A stretch of DNA of 64,000 nt from IMG/VR virus record IMGVR_UViG_3300032053_000017, positions 1-64,000 of that record; one strand, 5' to 3'. Positions 9,147 through 17,281 of the stretch are shown here, piece after piece (the stretch's first letter is position 1; each line of letters opens with the position of its first letter). The position numbers and the translations under genes were made by a program. A model generated the notes under the pieces. The model was not told the DNA's origin. It searched no databases and worked only from the letters and a program-made list of their open reading frames with translations. The DNA is from a virus.

Positions 9147-10199
9147 ATGGCACACGCAGTAGAGACCGCAGCCTACGCTGACACGCCTGCATGGCATGGC
9201 GTAGGAACAGTTGTCAAGGGGGCTATGTCGACCGCCGAAGTAGCGCAGCTGGCGGGCATCGACTGGGATGTCGAACTGCGCAAAGTCTACACGTCGATAG
9301 GTGGCCGCTACGTGCCGCTCACGGATGCCGACCCCTGCGGGGCCAGGTTCGTGGTAGCGCGGAAGACGGACGGACGCCGGCTGGGCGTCGTGGGTAAGCG
9401 CTACCGGCCGATCCAGAACGCCCAGGCCATCAGCTTCCTGGATGAGCTCATCAGCAAGGAGGGGCTCGAGTGGGAGGCCGCGGGCTCACTCCACAACGGG
9501 GCCAAGATCTGGGCGCTGGTCCGGATCCCGGATGAGATCGTCATCGGTAGCAAGCGGGACATCACGCACCCGTTCCTGTTGGTCACGACAGCTCACGACG
9601 GTAGCTCACGCGCCAAGGTGTTGCCGACGGCCGTCCGGGTCGTCTGCGACAACACTCTCAGGGCCGCGCTCTGGGAGGGCGACAAGGACCTCACGGTCGA
9701 GATCCCCCACCTGGGCGACATCCGTACCAAGGTCGCCGCGGCGCGGCAGATCCTCGGCATCAGCGTGGACCTCTTCAAGCTCTACGGCACGGCCATGAAC
9801 CAGCTTGCGACCGTCGACGGGCTCCCGCTCGTCGGGCCGCTGCTGGACACACTGTTCCCGCCGAAGACAAAGCTTGAGGGCGTCGACAAGGAGGACAAGC
9901 GGCGCATGGTCAAGGTCGACGGCATCACTGAACTGTTCCGTGCCGGTGGTGATGAGTCGGCATGGGGCCTGCTCAACGGCGTGACCGAATTCGTTGACCA
10001 CGTACTCGCCCACAGCTCGACGCGTGACGCACGGTCGCGGCCGAAGGCTGACGGGGTCATGGACTCGGCGCTCTTCAACCGTGGGGCCGATCTGAAGTCG
10101 TCGGCTGCGAGCATCCTGCTCACGATGACCGGGATCTACGACAACATGCAGAGCGACCTGGACGCCATGAAGGTCCGGGTGCGCCAGGGTATCAAGTAA
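9147..10199 (+). CDS. DUF932 (phage/plasmid-like TIGR03299) protein
   Basis: A 350-residue protein with the DUF932 hallmarks: an N-terminal AWHGVGTVV segment, KRYRPIQN near residue 90, and a central LVTTAHDGSSRAKVLPTAVRVVCDNTL block. This family is widespread on phages and plasmids and is often highly expressed, but its biochemical role is not established. Links to recombination or DNA metabolism have been suggested from gene neighbourhoods. The ATG follows a GAAAGGATG site. It stands alone between a promoter-bearing gap and a double hairpin, so it may be its own transcription unit. Confidence 0.85.
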   Translation: MAHAVETAAYADTPAWHGVGTVVKGAMSTAEVAQLAGIDWDVELRKVYTSIGGRYVPLTDADPCGARFVVARKTDGRRLGVVGKRYRPIQNAQAISFLDELISKEGLEWEAAGSLHNGAKIWALVRIPDEIVIGSKRDITHPFLLVTTAHDGSSRAKVLPTAVRVVCDNTLRAALWEGDKDLTVEIPHLGDIRTKVAAARQILGISVDLFKLYGTAMNQLATVDGLPLVGPLLDTLFPPKTKLEGVDKEDKRRMVKVDGITELFRAGGDESAWGLLNGVTEFVDHVLAHSSTRDARSRPKADGVMDSALFNRGADLKSSAASILLTMTGIYDNMQSDLDAMKVRVRQGIK

Positions 10200-10203
10200 C
10201 CGA

Positions 10204-10246
10204 GGAGGGGCTTCCCGCCCCTCCGCGTGCCCGCCATTGGGCGGGC
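10204..10246 (+). terminator. Two adjacent GC-rich hairpins after DUF932 gene
   Basis: Hairpin 1 pairs GGAGGGG (10204-10210) with CCCCTCC (10218-10224). Hairpin 2 pairs GCCCGCC (10229-10235) with GGCGGGC (10240-10246) over an ATTG loop. They start four bases after the DUF932 stop. No U-tract follows, so this is either a partial or factor-dependent terminator, an RNA-stability barrier, or a protein-binding site. Confidence 0.5.
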
Positions 10247-10271
10247 GCACGATAGGGCAGGAGGTACAGGG

Positions 10272-10577
10272 ATGAGGGTGGTGCTTGAGAGCTACGATGA
10301 CCATCTGACGGTCGTAACACCGACAGGCGCGCAGATCGATATCGAGGCTACCGAGGTCAAGAAGTCGATCAGCGTGAGCGGTACGTCCGACCAGATCGTT
10401 ATTCGCGCGCGACTGCCGATCAAGGTCAGCGAGGCATACACGGTGGGTCGTCGCGGGCACAGGGAGTGCAAGATCCTTGTGGGTAAGGACAACTGGGACA
10501 ACGTTGAGCCGCTTGACGCTGAGCCGCTCAGAGAGGATGAAAAGGACGACGAGGTCTATAGGCTCGTACTTGACTGA
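10272..10577 (+). CDS. Hypothetical protein
   Basis: A 101-residue acidic protein. The start at 10272 is chosen for the consensus CAGGAGG eight bases upstream; an upstream in-frame ATG would run through the hairpins. It is mostly short beta-prone segments with an acidic C-terminus. No family recognised. Confidence 0.6.
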   Translation: MRVVLESYDDHLTVVTPTGAQIDIEATEVKKSISVSGTSDQIVIRARLPIKVSEAYTVGRRGHRECKILVGKDNWDNVEPLDAEPLREDEKDDEVYRLVLD

Positions 10578-10607
10578 GTAAGTCAGGACAGATTAGGAGG
10601 TGCGGCA

Positions 10608-10919
10608 ATGCCGCTCGATATCAAAAAGGCCATCTCAACGCAAAGCATCGGACAGGGACGCTGCCCTTTCCGCGGGCTTCCGCACTACCCGCTTGACGAG
10701 CGGTGCCCGAGCACGGTGCCGGTCATTGAGGGCAGCACGGATCCAGAGCCCCGTAACTATGATGTTTTTCCGGTCCCTGTGGTCCGCCTGGACAGCCCTT
10801 GTGCCGTGTGCCTAGGCAACCGCGCGCGGGAACGTGACGCGGGGGAGTCAGTGTCAACTCAGACCCGAGAACACCACCCCCGTCGCATGGCGATCGCACG
10901 TCGGAGGCGCAGCAGGTGA
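10608..10919 (+). CDS. Hypothetical Cys-containing protein
   Basis: A 103-residue protein with a strong TTAGGAGG ribosome site. It has several Cys (CPF, then ERCPS, then SPCAVC) and a very basic C-terminal tail (RRMAIARRRRSR), which suggests a small metal-binding, nucleic-acid-contacting protein. It overlaps the next gene by four bases. Function unknown. Confidence 0.55.
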   Translation: MPLDIKKAISTQSIGQGRCPFRGLPHYPLDERCPSTVPVIEGSTDPEPRNYDVFPVPVVRLDSPCAVCLGNRARERDAGESVSTQTREHHPRRMAIARRRRSR

Positions 10920-11191
10920 GCGAGACCACGTTCTGGACCTGGCCAATCAATGACACTACGCAGATGCGGGTCTCGGTGCAGCTCTGGCATGGCCGGTATG
11001 CACTCGATATCCGCAAGTACTGGATCAAGCCTGGGGACGAGGGGTTCACGCCTACCAAGCTTGGGGTTAAGGTCTATATGGACATGCTGCCATCGTTTCT
11101 GGCCGCGGTGGTTGAGGCAGCTCGGATGGTCGACCAGCTTGAGAGTGTAAAGGTTTTGGAGGATCCTGCCGATAATAAGGGTAGGAGGTGA
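10916..11191 (+). CDS. PC4-like single-stranded DNA/RNA-binding protein
   Basis: A 91-residue protein. Its core (ALDIRKYWI, then GFTPTKLGVKVYMDMLPSF, then a helix) matches the PC4/Sub1/p15 coactivator fold. In that fold a DIRKYW strand and a PTKKGI-type strand form the curved sheet that grips single-stranded nucleic acid. Phage and bacterial members bind ssDNA and can influence transcription or replication. GTG start overlapping the upstream stop. The call rests on motif resemblance. Confidence 0.65.
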   Translation: MSETTFWTWPINDTTQMRVSVQLWHGRYALDIRKYWIKPGDEGFTPTKLGVKVYMDMLPSFLAAVVEAARMVDQLESVKVLEDPADNKGRR

Positions 11192-11194
11192 ATC

Positions 11195-11437
11195 ATGAGA
11201 AACATTGTAAAATGCACCTGCGGGGGCACTTTACGGCCGGTTATCGACAGTGAGTCGGGTTTGACCCGTATCAAGTGCGACTCTCCGACGCATCGGTCGG
11301 GCTCGGCGAGGGCTCTTGAGATAGAGGGTATCTCGGTTATCCCGGCTGGCAGGGACAGTCTATGGTCGGCGCTGCAGGTTCGAGACGATGATGATCCACC
11401 TGACCCGAGAGGGTGCTCTGGATCATCGCACAGGTGA
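11195..11437 (+). CDS. Small zinc-ribbon-like hypothetical protein
   Basis: An 80-residue protein with an N-terminal VKCTCGGTLRP, then IKCDSPTH, suggesting a CxC...C...H metal site, followed by a polar tail. The GGAGG six bases before the ATG is strong. It belongs to a run of four small Cys-containing ORFs (11195-12231). Function unknown. Confidence 0.5.
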   Translation: MRNIVKCTCGGTLRPVIDSESGLTRIKCDSPTHRSGSARALEIEGISVIPAGRDSLWSALQVRDDDDPPDPRGCSGSSHR

Positions 11438-11441
11438 GGTT

Positions 11442-11600
11442 ATGGTAAACATCTACGAGATAGGTCGGTTCTACGGCAGGTCCCGTCCGTACGGCGCCAG
11501 GCAGGCCCTCAGGTGTGAGGCCCTCCTGTCCTGGGGGCGAACCAAGAGGCTCGTTTTTCTGGCCGGGTTCGGGCGCGGCCGCCAGGAGATAGGGTCATGA
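11442..11600 (+). CDS. Hypothetical small basic protein
   Basis: A 52-residue ORF. The start at 11442 is chosen because AGGTGAGG lies just upstream and it does not overlap the previous gene; ATGs at 11388 and 11391 in the same frame are alternatives. It is Arg/Gly-rich and basic, so nucleic-acid contact is possible. It shares four bases with the next gene. Confidence 0.45.
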   Translation: MVNIYEIGRFYGRSRPYGARQALRCEALLSWGRTKRLVFLAGFGRGRQEIGS

Positions 11601-11803
11601 GGCAACCAGACGAGGACGAGAGCGAGGGGTATCGTGTGGAGGCGGCGTTCGACTCTGGCCACAGGCTGGATCCTGAGCCGTGCGCCTGCGGCGGTGAGTG
11701 GCGCGAGACGGGGTACGACCGGAACTATTGCGGCGCTGAGTTCGCGGAGTTTGAGTGCACCGGCTGCGGGCGGCTGGAGGCCGTAGTGGGAGATCTGCGA
11801 TGA
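11597..11803 (+). CDS. Zinc-ribbon protein
   Basis: A 68-residue acidic protein with two Cys pairs (CACGGEW and then CTGCGR), a small treble-clef or ribbon zinc site. The ATG overlaps the previous stop and its own stop overlaps the next ATG, so it is translated as part of a coupled string. Confidence 0.6.
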   Translation: MRQPDEDESEGYRVEAAFDSGHRLDPEPCACGGEWRETGYDRNYCGAEFAEFECTGCGRLEAVVGDLR

Positions 11804-12231
11804 AGCATCCTGCGTGTGGTCATAGACTGATCTGTGGGTGCGAGCACGGGGCCGACTGTTGCGAGCAGTGCCCTTTGAAGACCTGCATATTTGACGCGCT
11901 TGACGCGGGCCTGACGTCTGCGCGCTCCTATATCGGCATGCACCAGATACTCAAGCGGAGACACAGCGCGCCTAAGCGACAAGACCGTATCAACGCGCTT
12001 GAGACGCTGAGGGACCGCTGCGAGGCTGCCAAGCAGCACGCGTTGAGCACTATCGTGCAGCGGCAGGCCGCGCTGCGACCGGCTGTTACGAGGTTGCCAG
12101 ATGAAGCACGCCCCTGTCCGCGAGGGCATGGATGGTTATTTCGCGAGCGCAACGACTACCACTGTCTCGTCTGCGGCCACCGCGAGCCGGCGGGACGGTT
12201 TTTCGATGCGGACACGACTCGGGTATCATAA
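11800..12231 (+). CDS. Two-ended zinc-binding hypothetical protein
   Basis: A 143-residue protein. The N-terminal CGHRLICGCEHGADCCEQCPL is Cys-rich, the middle is an alpha-helical basic segment, and the C-terminal CPRGHGWLF, then YHCLVCGH, is a typical CxxxH...CxxC zinc ribbon. The ATG overlaps the preceding stop (ATGA). An adaptor or nucleic-acid-binding role is plausible; no family named. Confidence 0.6.
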   Translation: MKHPACGHRLICGCEHGADCCEQCPLKTCIFDALDAGLTSARSYIGMHQILKRRHSAPKRQDRINALETLRDRCEAAKQHALSTIVQRQAALRPAVTRLPDEARPCPRGHGWLFRERNDYHCLVCGHREPAGRFFDADTTRVS

Positions 12232-12264
12232 GTATTAGGACGGTTAGTAGGCAGGAGGACCAGC

Positions 12265-12792
12265 ATGACGAAGATAGGTGTGGTAGGTCCGACGCGCAAC
12301 GTCAGCTCACTGGTCGTGGTGGACTTCATCCGGCGACTTGCGGCAGATACCGTTGTGGTAGCCGGGGGTGCGCGGGGGGTTCAGGAGGCGGCGGTGTGGG
12401 CGGCCGAGAGTCGAGGGCTTAAGACAGAGATACACCGGCCAGACTTTGGCAGCCGGCAGCGCTCCGTGGAGCAGAAGGAGCAGGATAAGTGGGCTGCCCT
12501 CGACAAGGCAACGGACGAGCTGATTGAGGCCAGCGACGAGCTGCACGCGTTCGTAAAGTATGGCGAGCGCGCGAACAGTGTGCTGACAGCCATGGTGAAG
12601 GCCAAGCGTCTAGGTAAGCCTGTGACTGTGCACTACGATGCCCCAGGCGGGACCGCTGAGGTGCTGGTGCCGAGCCTGCCATCGCCGCTGCGGCGCTCTC
12701 TCGCGGAGTTCATCTTCACGTGGGAACGGCGCGGCACGCAGACTGGCCGGTTCGCCGCATCCAAGCCGAACGTCAGTCAGGTGGAGCGATGA
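12265..12792 (+). CDS. SLOG-superfamily (YspA-like) nucleotide-binding protein
   Basis: A 175-residue protein with a Rossmann-like fold. It has GVVGPTRNVSS at the N-terminus, VVAGGARGVQEAAVWAAESRG (glycine-rich phosphate-binding loop and helix), then ALDKATDELIEASDELHAFV and GKPVTVHYD. This matches the SLOG/DprA-LOG superfamily, which binds nucleotides or nucleotide-derived signals. AGGAGG precedes the ATG. Whether it hydrolyses a nucleotide or senses one cannot be read from sequence. Confidence 0.65.
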   Translation: MTKIGVVGPTRNVSSLVVVDFIRRLAADTVVVAGGARGVQEAAVWAAESRGLKTEIHRPDFGSRQRSVEQKEQDKWAALDKATDELIEASDELHAFVKYGERANSVLTAMVKAKRLGKPVTVHYDAPGGTAEVLVPSLPSPLRRSLAEFIFTWERRGTQTGRFAASKPNVSQVER

Positions 12793-13148
12793 TAGCTGAG
12801 ATCGCCGGCGTGGCGTTCCTGATCGCGGTCGTCGCGTTGTCGGCGATTGCCCTCATCCGCGGGCGCAGGCGGCAGCGCGCGTACGACGATATCATGGTCG
12901 AGATCTTGAAGGTGAGCAACTCGGCCCTATTGCTCGCCGTTGGTACGATACGGGAGCAGACGGCTAGGTACGACGAGCTCATGGGGATCCTGAAGGACCT
13001 CGATCTATACATGGACTTCGGCGAGCCGGTGCGCAACGGTGAGGGCAAGATGATGGTAGCCGATTCTGCGCGGTTGAACAGTGTATTCAGCAGGGCGCAC
13101 GAACTGCTGCAGGACTTGGACTCTGGAGATGTTCGGACTAACTCCTGA
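12789..13148 (+). CDS. Single-pass membrane protein
   Basis: A 119-residue protein with an N-terminal transmembrane helix (about residues 5-27: VAFLIAVVALSAIALI) followed by an Arg cluster, so the rest is predicted to be cytoplasmic and helical. The start at the ATG overlapping the SLOG stop gives the membrane segment at the very N-terminus. Function unknown. Confidence 0.6.
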   Translation: MIAEIAGVAFLIAVVALSAIALIRGRRRQRAYDDIMVEILKVSNSALLLAVGTIREQTARYDELMGILKDLDLYMDFGEPVRNGEGKMMVADSARLNSVFSRAHELLQDLDSGDVRTNS

Positions 13149-13560
13149 TATGATCTTGGCGACCGCTGCGGCCGGCCAGTCGGTGGTGTTCTACCCGATG
13201 GTCGTGCGCAATTGGCGGCGCCACTACTGCCACTTTCCGCTGTACATCTCTGCCTTGAAGATAGCATTCTTGGTGGGGTCGTTCATCGGGTTCGTGGCTG
13301 CGGGACTGCCGATGGCCGCCGCGGTAGTGGTGGTCGATGTCGGCGCGTGGATCGTGCTCGCTGCGCAGCGGCAGGTATGGGGTGATGGCGGAGCGCTGGG
13401 GCAGCGGGCGGCTGAAGAAGCAGAATATCAAATGGATGGGACGCCGATACGGTGCAGACTTCGTTTTCACTATTGGGGTGCGTGGCATGTGGTCATAACG
13501 GATGAGTGGGCATACACAGAGCGGCACTGTAGCCGGTGTTTGGCGACTCAGGTCAGATAG
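13129..13560 (+). CDS. Multi-pass membrane protein, PQ-loop-like, with zinc-binding tail
   Basis: A 143-residue protein with three predicted membrane helices in the first about 85 residues (YPMVVRNWRR after the first helix, then FPLYISALKIAFLVGS, then VVVVDVGAWIVLAAQR). This arrangement resembles a PQ-loop/SemiSWEET triple-helix unit. The C-terminus ends HCSRC, a possible metal site. It overlaps the previous gene by 20 bases. The PQ-loop call is tentative. Confidence 0.5.
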   Translation: MFGLTPDMILATAAAGQSVVFYPMVVRNWRRHYCHFPLYISALKIAFLVGSFIGFVAAGLPMAAAVVVVDVGAWIVLAAQRQVWGDGGALGQRAAEEAEYQMDGTPIRCRLRFHYWGAWHVVITDEWAYTERHCSRCLATQVR

Positions 13561-13575
13561 GTGCCAGGGCGGTTG

Positions 13576-13605
13576 TTTACCGCTCGGGTGGTCTTGCGGT
13601 ATAAT
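13576..13605 (+). promoter_or_regulatory. Sigma70-like promoter
   Basis: TTTACC (13576-13581), an 18-base spacer and a perfect TATAAT (13600-13605) sit in the gap before a pair of duplicated genes and upstream of the DNA polymerase. The start codon of the next gene is 30 bases downstream, leaving room for a short leader. Confidence 0.6.
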
Positions 13606-13634
13606 GACTATGGCGATATGAAAGGGGCTTCAAG

Positions 13635-13919
13635 GTGAAGGTGGGAGACTACATCCGGCCTAAGGACAGGAGACGACAAGATGAGGTCTTCCTGGTTGAA
13701 AGCATAGAACTCGATATCGACGAGGGGTACCTGGCGAGGGGCGGGACTAAGCAGTTGGCGGCGATGCCGATCCTGTGGCTGAAGGCACCGCCGGGGTCGC
13801 CGTACGATGACAGAATCCTGCAATCGCCGTGGGACTTCGAGGTCATGACGGACTGGTCCAGCAGGGCGATGGGACGGCTTAAGGCATCGTGGCGGAAGAA
13901 AACTGGAGGCATGGGGTGA
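13635..13919 (+). CDS. Hypothetical protein, first of a tandem duplicate pair
   Basis: A 94-residue protein with a GTG start (KVGDYIRP). Its plan matches the next gene: a VGDxI N-terminus, then VESIELDIDEG, a P-[IF]L-L-APxGxPY motif and a C-terminal ASWR. The small beta-rich N-terminus is reminiscent of SH3-like folds. Function unknown; it is driven by the promoter just upstream. Confidence 0.6.
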   Translation: MKVGDYIRPKDRRRQDEVFLVESIELDIDEGYLARGGTKQLAAMPILWLKAPPGSPYDDRILQSPWDFEVMTDWSSRAMGRLKASWRKKTGGMG

Positions 13920-14200
13920 AGGTAGGGGATTGGATCCAGAATCGGAAGGACCTGAAAGAGGTCTATCAGATCGAGAGCATCATAATCGATATCGACGAGA
14001 CTATGGTGTTCGAGATGCAGCAGGGCGGCGCCAAATTCATCGGTCTTACCCGGGCGCTGGCAGCGCGACCGTTCCTGCGGTTGATGGCACCGGATGGGGC
14101 ACCGTACCCGGATGGGTTTACGCAGTATCCTGCTGATTTTAAGGTTATATCGGAAGAGGAACTGAGGGAGGTAGAGGCGTCATGGCGAACGGTAGAGTAA
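13916..14200 (+). CDS. Hypothetical protein, second of a tandem duplicate pair
   Basis: A 94-residue protein. The GTG at 13916 is preferred over an upstream start because it matches the paralogue's start (KVGDWIQN) and has TGGAGG upstream. It shares VGDWI, IESIIIDIDE, PFLRLMAPDGAPY and EASWR with its neighbour, so the two arose by tandem duplication and have since diverged. Function unknown. Confidence 0.6.
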   Translation: MKVGDWIQNRKDLKEVYQIESIIIDIDETMVFEMQQGGAKFIGLTRALAARPFLRLMAPDGAPYPDGFTQYPADFKVISEEELREVEASWRTVE

Positions 14201-14655
14201 ACCTTCCGCGCACGGCCGTTCACAAGCTGGCGGACCTGGTATCTCAGGCAGCCGAGCTTGATACCGTTATCAAGCTGAAGAGCCAGCAACTGGATGGACT
14301 GAAGCAGCTGATCCGTGATCTTGTTGAGAAGTATGGGGACCAGCTGCCCATCATCTCCTCGAGCAGGATCATCCCCCTTTCCAACATAGGCAAACAGTTG
14401 CGCGTGACCTACACGACGTCGGCGCCGCGCCTCGACTACGATGAACTGCGCGACAAGGTCGGCGGCGAGGTCTTCATGCGCATCACGCACCCCACGGCGT
14501 GGGAGCTTGTGCCTGAGGATGTCAACAGCGCGATCAACGACGAGCTTCTCAAGGAGTCGGACCTCGTGGCCTGTCTCCGGGATGCGCCGCCGCGTAAGCC
14601 ATCTGTGTCATGGGACATCCTGAAGGGTATCGTGGCGGGGAACGAAGAGGAGTAG
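14182..14655 (+). CDS. Hypothetical coiled-coil protein before DNA polymerase
   Basis: A 157-residue protein. Residues about 10-55 form a heptad-like helix (LADLVSQAAELDTVIKLKSQ), followed by a mixed alpha/beta region. It overlaps the previous gene by 19 bases and ends just before the polymerase. A replication-accessory role is possible only by position. Confidence 0.55.
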   Translation: MANGRVNLPRTAVHKLADLVSQAAELDTVIKLKSQQLDGLKQLIRDLVEKYGDQLPIISSSRIIPLSNIGKQLRVTYTTSAPRLDYDELRDKVGGEVFMRITHPTAWELVPEDVNSAINDELLKESDLVACLRDAPPRKPSVSWDILKGIVAGNEEE

Positions 14656-14731
14656 ATCAACGGACGCGCCGCACTACAAGCCGCTTACACCGAAGCAGGT
14701 TGACAACACCCGCCGGCTGACGCGTGGGGAC

Positions 14732-17281
14732 ATGCCGCCGCTTCTGGTCGCTACCCAGCGGCTGTGGAATGAGGTGCGGAACCCCCGTTGTCAGCAGTGT
14801 GCACTTTCCACCGGCCCCTTGACCGTGTGTATGCTGGGTGATGGGCCGGTGCCTGCGGCGGGCATGATAATCGGCGAGTCGCCAGGGTTCGAGGAGGATC
14901 GTGTTGGGCGGCCGTTCAAGGGGCAGTCAGGGGTCTACCTTGATATCGTTTTGGCTGATGTCGGCCTCAACCGTGATGACCTCTATGTGACCAACGCGGT
15001 CAAGTGTATGCCGCCCAACGCCGGTAAGGAGACCGCGCTTAAGCGCGCCGTGCCTGCGTGCAAACTCTACCTCGAGCAGGAGATCAAGCAGGTCAGTCCG
15101 CGTGCGATCCTGCTGCTTGGCGGTTCAGCGTTGAAGTCGCTGACCGGCAAGGAGGGCATCACTAACATGCGGGGTCATGAGTACTATGATGAGGCGCTCA
15201 AGGCGTGGGTTGTGGTCGCGATGCACCCGACGTGGGTAGCACAGCACCCACATGGGCATGACAATTTCTACTCAGATCTGGCTAGGTTCGCTAGGCGCGT
15301 GCGTGGCGAAGAGATCCCTGAGCCGGTGGTCAGGTTCTGTATGACTCGTGCTGAGGTCGACGCTTGTTTGACGCATTTTGAGGGCGTCGAGCATCCGTTT
15401 GCGTGTGACCTTGAGACTCAGGGCTATTTCGACTTCCGTCCAGGCGCGCGCATCTGGCTGCTTACCATGTCTGATGACCCGCAGCTTGGCTATGTCATCC
15501 CGCTCGAGCATCCGGAGTCGCCGTGGATAGACCATCAGCACTACACGGGTGAACTCTGGGGCCGCCTCAAGCGTCTTCTTGAGCGGAGCAAGACTGTGTG
15601 GCAGAATGCAAAGTTCGACAAGCGCTGGCTAGCTCGGCGTGGCATCAACCCGCCGGTCCAGTTTGATACTATGATCGCGGCCCACCTTCTCAACGAGAAT
15701 CGTAAGGTCGGTCTGGAGGAGCTCGCCGTTGTCGAGCTGGGTGCGTCGCGGTGGGGCAAGGGTAAGATCAAATTCGACCCGCCCGACCCGCTTGAGAAGA
15801 TGGGTATGTATGCTGCGAAGGACGCGGCGTATACCTACGCCCTTTATCGCAAGTTTCGAGAGCAGCTTAGCGCAAACCAAGGCCTGGCACACCTGTATAA
15901 GCACGCTTGTCTGCCGGGCGCGGAGGCGCTGTTGAAGGCTGAGGTTCACGGTATCTGGGTGGACCCGGGGCGGTTCCAGGAGCGTCGCGATGAGACCAAC
16001 ATCAAGGCGGCGGAGATTGTTCGTGCGCTTTATGAGACTATCCCGGCAAACCTGCGCGAACAGGCAGACCTGAAGGCAAAGGAGGCCAAACACGGGCATC
16101 CCTTCTCTTCGCCTGACTTCGTTTCAAGCTGGTTGTTTAGCGCTGAGGGACTTGGTGTTAAGGCGACAAGGTTCACGCCGAAGCGCAAGGATCCTCAGGT
16201 CACGGCCGAGGCGCTTGAGGCCCTCGCTGGGCAGCACCCGGCGGTTGACCTGCTCCTCCAATTGCACCAGCAGGAGAAGCGCCAGGGATTCTTTGTGCAA
16301 TGGGCGGAGTTTCTTGGGCCAGACGGCAGACTGCATCCGTTCAACAATTTGGTAGGTACCAAGACTGGCCGGCGAAGCTGTGCCAATCCTAACCTGCAGC
16401 AGACTCCCCGTGAGATCTATATGCGGTCGATCCTCGGCGCGCCGCCTGGAAAGAAGCTTGCGACAGTTGACTACTCACAGGTTGAGCTGCGTATCGCGGC
16501 GTACCTGTCGGGCGATCCGATCATGCTTTTGGCATTTACCCTTGGACGTGATATCCACGCTTTGACTGCGTCGATGGCGACTGGGAAGTTCGACAAGCTG
16601 GTTGAGGATCGCGGGCTCGTGGGTAAGAACATCGAGGAGTTGCTCTACAACGATGAGTTGTTCGCGGCCGTGAACGCATCCGTGACGAGCGACGAGCGAC
16701 GGATGGCGAAGGCCATCAACTTTGGGTTCCTCTTTGGGATGGGCGCACGAGGATTCCAGGCCTACGCCTGGGAGAACTATGGCATCGTTGTTTCGCTGGA
16801 TGAGGCTATCGCATTCCGCACGCTGTTTTTCATGCTCTATCCGACGCTGACGTCCTGGCACGCGCGTCAGAAGGCCCGCGCATTCCGCTATCATGAGGTT
16901 CCTAACCCAGCGGGTCGGCTACGGCGCTTACTTACTATCTTGTCGTCGGACCATGACATCCAGTCAGCTGCCGAGCGGCAGGCGATCAACGCCCCGGTGC
17001 AGGGTTTCGGTGGCGATCTCACGCTTACGTCCGAGGGTATTTTCAACGACGAGCTGGACTGGTCGGAGTGTGCTATCGTTGGGGACATCCACGACGAGCT
17101 GCTCTTTGAGGTGGACGAGGATAAGGTTGACAAGTGGATGCCGGTCATCAAACAGGTCATGGAGTACCCGCGGCTGCGCGAGTACTTTGGACTCGAGTTC
17201 AGTGTCCCACTTGAGGTCGAGATCAAGGTCGGACAGCACTGGAGTGAGGGTAGGGTATGGGAAGGGAAGACGGCAGCATGA
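14732..17281 (+). CDS. polA: Family 4 uracil-DNA glycosylase / family A DNA polymerase fusion
   Basis: An 849-residue replicative polymerase. Residues about 15-205 are a family 4 UDG: four Cys in the spacing of the 4Fe-4S site (CQQC, then C-x16-C around VKCMPP), GESPGFEEDRVGRPFKG, and the late motif MHPTW. Residues about 215-390 are a DEDDy 3'-5' exonuclease (DLETQG, QNAKFDKRW, AAKDAAYTY). Residues 400-849 are a PolI-type polymerase: motif A DYSQVELRIA, motif B RRMAKAINFGFLFG, motif C HDE. It presumably removes uracil and proofreads while copying phage DNA. The ATG has only a weak GGGG upstream; an in-frame ACG at 14660 has a better-placed GAGGAG. Confidence 0.92.
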   Translation: MPPLLVATQRLWNEVRNPRCQQCALSTGPLTVCMLGDGPVPAAGMIIGESPGFEEDRVGRPFKGQSGVYLDIVLADVGLNRDDLYVTNAVKCMPPNAGKETALKRAVPACKLYLEQEIKQVSPRAILLLGGSALKSLTGKEGITNMRGHEYYDEALKAWVVVAMHPTWVAQHPHGHDNFYSDLARFARRVRGEEIPEPVVRFCMTRAEVDACLTHFEGVEHPFACDLETQGYFDFRPGARIWLLTMSDDPQLGYVIPLEHPESPWIDHQHYTGELWGRLKRLLERSKTVWQNAKFDKRWLARRGINPPVQFDTMIAAHLLNENRKVGLEELAVVELGASRWGKGKIKFDPPDPLEKMGMYAAKDAAYTYALYRKFREQLSANQGLAHLYKHACLPGAEALLKAEVHGIWVDPGRFQERRDETNIKAAEIVRALYETIPANLREQADLKAKEAKHGHPFSSPDFVSSWLFSAEGLGVKATRFTPKRKDPQVTAEALEALAGQHPAVDLLLQLHQQEKRQGFFVQWAEFLGPDGRLHPFNNLVGTKTGRRSCANPNLQQTPREIYMRSILGAPPGKKLATVDYSQVELRIAAYLSGDPIMLLAFTLGRDIHALTASMATGKFDKLVEDRGLVGKNIEELLYNDELFAAVNASVTSDERRMAKAINFGFLFGMGARGFQAYAWENYGIVVSLDEAIAFRTLFFMLYPTLTSWHARQKARAFRYHEVPNPAGRLRRLLTILSSDHDIQSAAERQAINAPVQGFGGDLTLTSEGIFNDELDWSECAIVGDIHDELLFEVDEDKVDKWMPVIKQVMEYPRLREYFGLEFSVPLEVEIKVGQHWSEGRVWEGKTAA

